DNA of 8,774 nucleotides from an uncultured bacterium. Lineage in GTDB: Bacteria; Planctomycetota; Phycisphaerae; Phycisphaerales; SM1A02. Under the pieces are notes generated by a model. It did not search any database. It saw nothing but the letters and a program-made list of their open reading frames with translations, and was not told the DNA's origin. The first letter of the stretch is position 1; every line of letters starts with the position of its first letter. The DNA is taken from the NCBI GenBank assembly GCA_903918555.1, contig CAIXEV010000413.1:1-8774 (forward strand), read 5' to 3'. The translations under genes were made by a program, and so were the position numbers. Positions 5,141-8,774 of the stretch are shown piece by piece.

Positions 5141-6167
5141 TTGGTGTCGCCGCAGCCGAGGACCTCCACACGAGTCCGCCGATCGGCTGCGAGCGGCGCG
5201 AGAGCGCGAACAGCAGCACGCCGACCGCGACCATCGTCAGCGAGAGAAGCATCGGCAGCGTGAGGCCGCCGAGCATCGCGACGCCTTCGTCAGGCTCGCG
5301 GAACTGCTCCGTCGCGAAGCGAAGGACTCCGTAGCCCGCGAAGAAGACGGCGCTCACGACGCCGGCCTTGCGCGGCGCAAGCCACGCGAGGGCCATGAGG
5401 ATGAGGAGCGCCGGCCCTTCCGCGAAGGCCTGGAAGAACTGGCTCGGGTAGTACGCGGTCAAGACCGGCCCGATCGCCTTCACGACCTGCGCGTGCGCCG
5501 GGCTCGCGTGGTCGTACGCGGTCGCGATCACCCAGTCGATGAACCGCGCGTCGTTCATTCGTTCGGTCGCCGGTGCGAGGCCGCGCAGGGGCTCGAGCGC
5601 CGCAGGCACCTTCTCGAAGAGATGGAGTTCCTTCGGATACCTCACGCTCCACCACGGGGCGCTTGCCTGCAGCTCCTGGGCAAGCGCGCGGCCCCAGAGC
5701 TCGCCGTTCACCCAGTTCGCGAGGCGGCCGAACATGAGCCCCCACGGCACGACGAACGCGACCGCGTCGCCCACGGCCAGGATCGGCAGCTTCTCGCGGC
5801 GCGCGAACAGGATGATCGTGAGCGCGACGCCGATGACGCCGCCGTGGCTCGACATGCCGCCCCGCTGGATCGCGAGGAGTTCCCAGAAGGGGAGCTTGTC
5901 GCTGAACCCGACGAGGAGATGCGGCTCGTAGAAGAGGACATGGCCGAGACGGCCGCCGACGATCACGCCGATCACGATTGCGGTCACGAGGTCGCCCGCC
6001 TGGCGAAGCGAGAGGGGGATGCGGCCTGACTTCGCGAGCGCCCGCAGGATCAGCCAGCCGACCACGAATCCCGAGAGGTAGGCCGTGCCGTACCAGCGCA
6101 ATCCGACGCCCGGCGCGAACTCGAACACGAACGGATCAAGCGTGTGCACGATGGCGTCGGCGAGCAT
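5133..6167 (-). CDS. lgt: Prolipoprotein diacylglyceryl transferase
   Basis: Lgt moves diacylglycerol from phosphatidylglycerol onto the lipobox cysteine of prolipoproteins in the inner membrane, the first step of lipoprotein maturation. The product is 344 residues from the ATG at 6167; a GTG at 6188 adds seven. Neither start has a Shine-Dalgarno sequence. Family motifs appear in order: LRWYG near residue 23, GGRLGHVLFYE at about 71-81, RGGMSSHGG with H108 matching the essential histidine, GRLANWVNGELWGR at about 147-160, YPSQFFQ near 240, and RFATEQFREPDE near the end. About seven hydrophobic helices are visible. The loop between GELWGR and YPSQ is about 80 residues, making the protein clearly longer than the 291-residue E. 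coli enzyme. It is first in a probable two-gene operon with the zinc-ribbon gene and is divergent from trpD. Confidence 0.96.
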   Translation of the reverse strand: MLADAIVHTLDPFVFEFAPGVGLRWYGTAYLSGFVVGWLILRALAKSGRIPLSLRQAGDLVTAIVIGVIVGGRLGHVLFYEPHLLVGFSDKLPFWELLAIQRGGMSSHGGVIGVALTIILFARREKLPILAVGDAVAFVVPWGLMFGRLANWVNGELWGRALAQELQASAPWWSVRYPKELHLFEKVPAALEPLRGLAPATERMNDARFIDWVIATAYDHASPAHAQVVKAIGPVLTAYYPSQFFQAFAEGPALLILMALAWLAPRKAGVVSAVFFAGYGVLRFATEQFREPDEGVAMLGGLTLPMLLSLTMVAVGVLLFALSRRSQPIGGLVWRSSAAATPSG

Positions 6168-6200
6168 GGTGGGGAGGTGGGTCGTCACGGGGTTGGCGGA

Positions 6201-6206
6201 ATGCTA
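6201..6206 (-). promoter_or_regulatory. Candidate -10 box for lgt
   Basis: On the minus strand TAGCAT occupies 6206-6201 and would place the transcript start near 6194, 27 bases ahead of the ATG at 6167. No clear -35 box is visible at the usual distance. Confidence 0.3.
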
Positions 6207-6251
6207 CGGCATGCGGGACGGCCTCGCGGCTTCCGCACCGCGCGGCTCCGC

Positions 6252-6257
6252 TACGCT
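6252..6257 (+). promoter_or_regulatory. Candidate -10 box for a leaderless trpD transcript
   Basis: TACGCT lies exactly 12 to 7 bases before the trpD ATG at 6264, so the predicted transcript start falls on the A of the start codon. The absence of any Shine-Dalgarno sequence fits a leaderless mRNA. No good -35 box is seen. Confidence 0.4.
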
Positions 6258-6263
6258 AGCGCC

Positions 6264-7328
6264 ATGCCCACCCAAGGAATGCCTGAGTTTGCTCGGCCGA
6301 ATCGAGCCGGCGACCTGACTCCCTTTCTCCGGATCCTGCTTTCGGGCAGGACGCTCGACGAGGCGGCCGCGCAGGCTGCGTTCGAGGAGATCGCCTCCGG
6401 CCACTCGACCGAGGCCGAGATGGGTGCGTTCCTCGCGCTGATGGCGACCCGCATGCCGACCGTCGATGAGATCGTCGGCGCGGCGAAGGTGATGCGGGCG
6501 AACGTCGCGCGGGTTCCCTGCACGACGGATCCGCGCGATGTCGTCGACACGGCCGGCACGGGTGGCGCGCCGAAGACCTTCAATGTCTCGACGCTCGCGG
6601 CCGTCGTCGCTGCGGCAAGCGGCGCCAAGGTCGCGAAGCATGGCAATCGCTCGCGAACGGGCCGCGGCTCGGCGGAAGTGCTTGAGAAGCTCGGCGTCGA
6701 TGTGAACGCGTCGCTCGAGATCCAGGCGCAGTGCCTCGACGAGGCGAGCATCTGCTTCTGCTTCGCGATCCACCACCATCCGGCGGCGCGCCATGTGCTG
6801 CCTGTGCGGCGCGCGCTCGGCGTGCCGACCTTGTTCAACCTGCTCGGCCCGCTCACGAACCCGGCCGGCGCAGGCCGTCAGGTGATGGGCGTCTATGCGG
6901 GACACTTCGTGCGTCCGATCGCCGAGTCCTTGGTTCGGCTCGGTGCGAGCCATGCGGTCGTCCTCCACTCCGACGACGGCCTCGACGAGATCTCGATCGC
7001 GGCTCCGACGCGCATCGCGGAAGTGCGCAACGGCGAGGTCACGGAGTGGTCGATCGATCCACGCAGGCTCGGGCTCGAGCGCGCGGATCCGGCCGAGCTC
7101 GCGCCGCACTCGCTCGAGGAGGCGGCGACGCTGTTCGTGAACATCCTCACCGGCGAGGAGCGCGGCGCGCGGCGCGCGATGGTGCTCGTGAATGCGGCGG
7201 CGGCGTTGTATGTCGGCGGGATCGCGGACTCGATCGAGACCGGCATCGGCATCGCCGCCGAGTCGATCGACTTCGGCAAGGCGCTCGCGACCTTCGAGCT
7301 GCTGCGCGAGAAGTCGAACGGCCGCTGA
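6264..7328 (+). CDS. trpD: Anthranilate phosphoribosyltransferase
   Basis: TrpD joins anthranilate and PRPP to give phosphoribosyl-anthranilate, the second committed step of tryptophan synthesis, in the cytoplasm. The product is 354 residues, close to the family's usual length. The N-terminal helical domain ends near residue 90. The PRPP loop DTAGTGG (95-101) is followed by KTFNVST (104-110), KHGNR (125-129), HHHPAARHVLPVR (170-182), FNLLGPLTNP (191-200) and the metal-binding DGLDE (238-242). The serine-rich stretch normally found between KHGNR and GSADVLEALG reads SRTGR here, seemingly one residue shorter than in E. coli, with the usual SS pair missing. Other trp genes are not adjacent. The ATG at 6264 has no ribosome binding site and may head a leaderless mRNA. 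Closely related nucleoside phosphorylases are excluded by the anthranilate-type His and Asn motifs and by the overall match. Confidence 0.95.
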   Translation: MPTQGMPEFARPNRAGDLTPFLRILLSGRTLDEAAAQAAFEEIASGHSTEAEMGAFLALMATRMPTVDEIVGAAKVMRANVARVPCTTDPRDVVDTAGTGGAPKTFNVSTLAAVVAAASGAKVAKHGNRSRTGRGSAEVLEKLGVDVNASLEIQAQCLDEASICFCFAIHHHPAARHVLPVRRALGVPTLFNLLGPLTNPAGAGRQVMGVYAGHFVRPIAESLVRLGASHAVVLHSDDGLDEISIAAPTRIAEVRNGEVTEWSIDPRRLGLERADPAELAPHSLEEAATLFVNILTGEERGARRAMVLVNAAAALYVGGIADSIETGIGIAAESIDFGKALATFELLREKSNGR

Positions 7329-7344
7329 CGGCGCGGGGAATCTG

Positions 7345-7361
7345 TCCGTAAAAACTACGGA
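7345..7361. repeat. Inverted repeat after trpD
   Basis: TCCGTA (7345-7350), loop AAAAC, TACGGA (7356-7361), starting 17 bases past the trpD stop. No T tract follows on the plus strand. It may be a 3'-end hairpin of trpD or a binding site for comEC control. Confidence 0.4.
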
Positions 7362-7364
7362 GGT

Positions 7365-7379
7365 TCGAGACATGCTCGA
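7365..7379. repeat. Second inverted repeat between trpD and comEC
   Basis: TCGAG (7365-7369), loop ACATG, CTCGA (7375-7379). It lies four bases after the previous inverted repeat, so the two symmetric elements are adjacent in a 126-base gap. Confidence 0.35.
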
Positions 7380-7454
7380 TCGGGCGTGTAGGTTGTCGCG
7401 TCGATTGGCGTGCAGCGTGTGCACGGCGGTGAACCAAGGTGAGGACGGCGGACG

Positions 7455-8774
7455 ATGCGGCGCGGAGAGGCACAGCATCATGGGCCGGGCGATCCCATGC
7501 CCGGAGACGACGGCGATGCGGCCGATGGCTCGGTCAGCCTGCGCGGCGTCGTGCCATGGACGACCTGCATCTTCGCATGCGGCCTGTGGCTTGGTTGCGC
7601 GATGGCCGGTGGGTCGCGGTGGTCTGGGGTCGAGTGGGCGGCGTGCGCGGATGCGATGGCCGCGGCATGCCTCGGCTCGTCGGCGGGTTGCGCGATCGGG
7701 GCGATCGCCATGGCCGTGCGTGCGGCGACGCGATGCCGCGTCACGCGGGCGGGCGGAGCCGCGGCGGCGATCCTCGTCGGTCTCTGCGCCGTCTCGCTCG
7801 GGGCTGGGCTCCGATTCGAGGAGACGGTCGAGGCGGCGCGGAAACCGAGGCTTTGCGTCCCCGACGAAGGACGCCTTGCGCGAATCGAGGCGAAGGTCTC
7901 GGCACCCTTCGCAGAGCGTGGCTTTGCCGTCGACCTGCTCGCGAAGTACCTGGTGAGACCCACGAAGTTCGTCGGCCTCGTCTCGGATGTCGTGTTCATC
8001 GACGAGGCGGGCGGAAGGCATGGGATCGGCGACCCGGACGCGCTGCTGTCCGTCGCGGTGTTCGACGCTCCACCTGCATGCGGCGTCGCGGATCGGGTCG
8101 CGTTTGTCGGAACCGTGCGCCACATCGATGCCGCGCGGCTCCCGGGAGACGCGCGCATGAAGGATTTCGCCGCGCGACGGGGCGTGGTGGGATCGGTCGT
8201 CGTCGAGTCGCCAGCGCTTGTGCGTGTCGTCACCGAGACGGTGACCGAGACGCCGGTCGCCGACGCGTTCGCGCGGCTCCGCGAGGCCGCGCGGCATCGT
8301 GTGCGCGCCGCGCTCCTCGAGGGCGTGTCCGATGACGAGCGGTTCGCGGTCCGGTCGATGCTGGTCGCGCTTGTCCTCGGCGACGCGGAGGATGGGTACA
8401 GGACGATCGAGAACTCGTTCCGTGCGGTGGGGCTGTCGCACATCCTCGCGATCTCGGGCTTCAACCTCGCCGTTCTCGGGTGGATCGTCGGGCTCGCCGC
8501 GCGCACCGTCTCGTCGGATCAACGCGTGCACGCCGTCGCGTGCGGCGTCGCGGCGCTTGGCGCGCTCGTGCTGATGGCGCCGGCTGCGAGCGCGGTGCGC
8601 TCGGCGTTGATGGCGATCGTCGGTGCGTCGGGCGGCGCGCTTGGAAGGGAGTGGAACGGTGACGCGGTGCTCGCGGTTGCCGCGGTGGCGATGCTCGTCG
8701 CCTCGCCATCGGACGCGCTCGGGGCAGGATTTCAGCTGAGCTTCGCCTGCGTGCTCGCGCTCCGGCATCTGTCG
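7455..8774 (+). CDS. comEC: ComEC/Rec2-type DNA-uptake channel, C-terminus cut by the window edge
   Basis: The frame is open for 440 codons to the last base. An in-frame TGA at 7440-7442 bounds it upstream, and GAGGA lies nine bases before the ATG at 7455. In naturally competent bacteria ComEC carries single-stranded DNA across the inner membrane. Visible regions are a hydrophilic N-terminus (1-30), hydrophobic helices near 32-52, 67-88 and 100-120, then a soluble segment of about 150 residues where DUF4131/OB-like sequence is expected. The competence domain starts near 300: LVLGD with D310, then SHILAISGFN (N337) in place of the common ISGLH, SAVRSALM with R382, and GFQLSF (426-430). The three early helices are rich in Ala and Cys. 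The metallo-beta-lactamase-like domain found in many relatives would lie beyond the window, if present. It may be read through from trpD, but the gap holds two inverted repeats. Confidence 0.9.
   Translation, partial: MRRGEAQHHGPGDPMPGDDGDAADGSVSLRGVVPWTTCIFACGLWLGCAMAGGSRWSGVEWAACADAMAAACLGSSAGCAIGAIAMAVRAATRCRVTRAGGAAAAILVGLCAVSLGAGLRFEETVEAARKPRLCVPDEGRLARIEAKVSAPFAERGFAVDLLAKYLVRPTKFVGLVSDVVFIDEAGGRHGIGDPDALLSVAVFDAPPACGVADRVAFVGTVRHIDAARLPGDARMKDFAARRGVVGSVVVESPALVRVVTETVTETPVADAFARLREAARHRVRAALLEGVSDDERFAVRSMLVALVLGDAEDGYRTIENSFRAVGLSHILAISGFNLAVLGWIVGLAARTVSSDQRVHAVACGVAALGALVLMAPAASAVRSALMAIVGASGGALGREWNGDAVLAVAAVAMLVASPSDALGAGFQLSFACVLALRHLS

Noticed and set aside
4890..6029. A 379-codon plus-strand frame opposite lgt
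   Set aside because: The minus strand encodes all the Lgt motifs; this product is mostly Arg, Glu, Asp and His.
7372..7956. An ATG at 7372 with GGAGG eight bases upstream, opening a frame that overlaps the start of comEC
   Set aside because: The ribosome binding site is attractive, but the 194-codon product is Arg/Ser-rich shadow sequence, while the frame starting at 7455 gives membrane helices and runs into the ComEC motifs.
6204..8768. An 854-codon minus-strand open frame opposite trpD and comEC
   Set aside because: It is antisense to two genes with clear family motifs, and its product is an Arg/Asp/His-rich string with no recognisable domain, typical of a shadow frame in high-GC DNA.

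Overview
The window is high-GC bacterial chromosome with seven protein genes, two of them cut by the window edges. It has no RNA genes, insertion sequences, CRISPR arrays or phage genes that I can see. Two predicted membrane proteins carry paired-cysteine zinc ribbons, one of them of the CPxCGY...RCPECG type. Several starts lack a Shine-Dalgarno sequence, and trpD stands alone. Together these suggest a planctomycete, perhaps of the Phycisphaerae group. That placement is inference from style and not from a marker gene.

Layout. (1) 1-1017, minus strand: an open frame running off the left edge. It encodes a two-helix membrane protein with a cytoplasmic zinc ribbon and a long extracytoplasmic part. 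(2) 1018-1194: a divergent intergenic region with a perfect inverted repeat. (3) 1195-1818, plus: a secreted YceI-family lipid-binding protein. (4) 1819-2265: a 447-base non-coding stretch with a likely terminator, a candidate promoter, hairpins and a 16-bp tandem repeat. (5) 2266-3654, plus: a RuvB-like AAA+ protein that has lost the Walker A lysine and the Walker B acidic pair. Its long disordered N-terminus contains five G-[E/D/N]-M-x-x units. (6) 3662-4369, minus: an unrecognised protein, tail to tail with the previous gene with only 7 bases between them. (7) 4514-5140 and 5133-6167/6188, minus: a zinc-ribbon membrane protein overlapping the end of lgt, so the two probably form an lgt-first operon. 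(8) 6264-7328, plus: trpD, divergent from lgt and probably leaderless. (9) 7455-8774, plus: the N-terminal 440 codons of a ComEC-type DNA-uptake channel, cut by the right edge.

Four genes have clear or fairly clear roles: envelope lipid binding (YceI), lipoprotein maturation (Lgt), tryptophan synthesis (TrpD) and DNA uptake (ComEC). They do not form one pathway. The part most likely to be undescribed is the degenerate RuvB-like protein at 2266-3654, with its repeat-bearing N-terminus and its convergent partner at 3662-4369. The two zinc-ribbon membrane proteins are also of unknown function.
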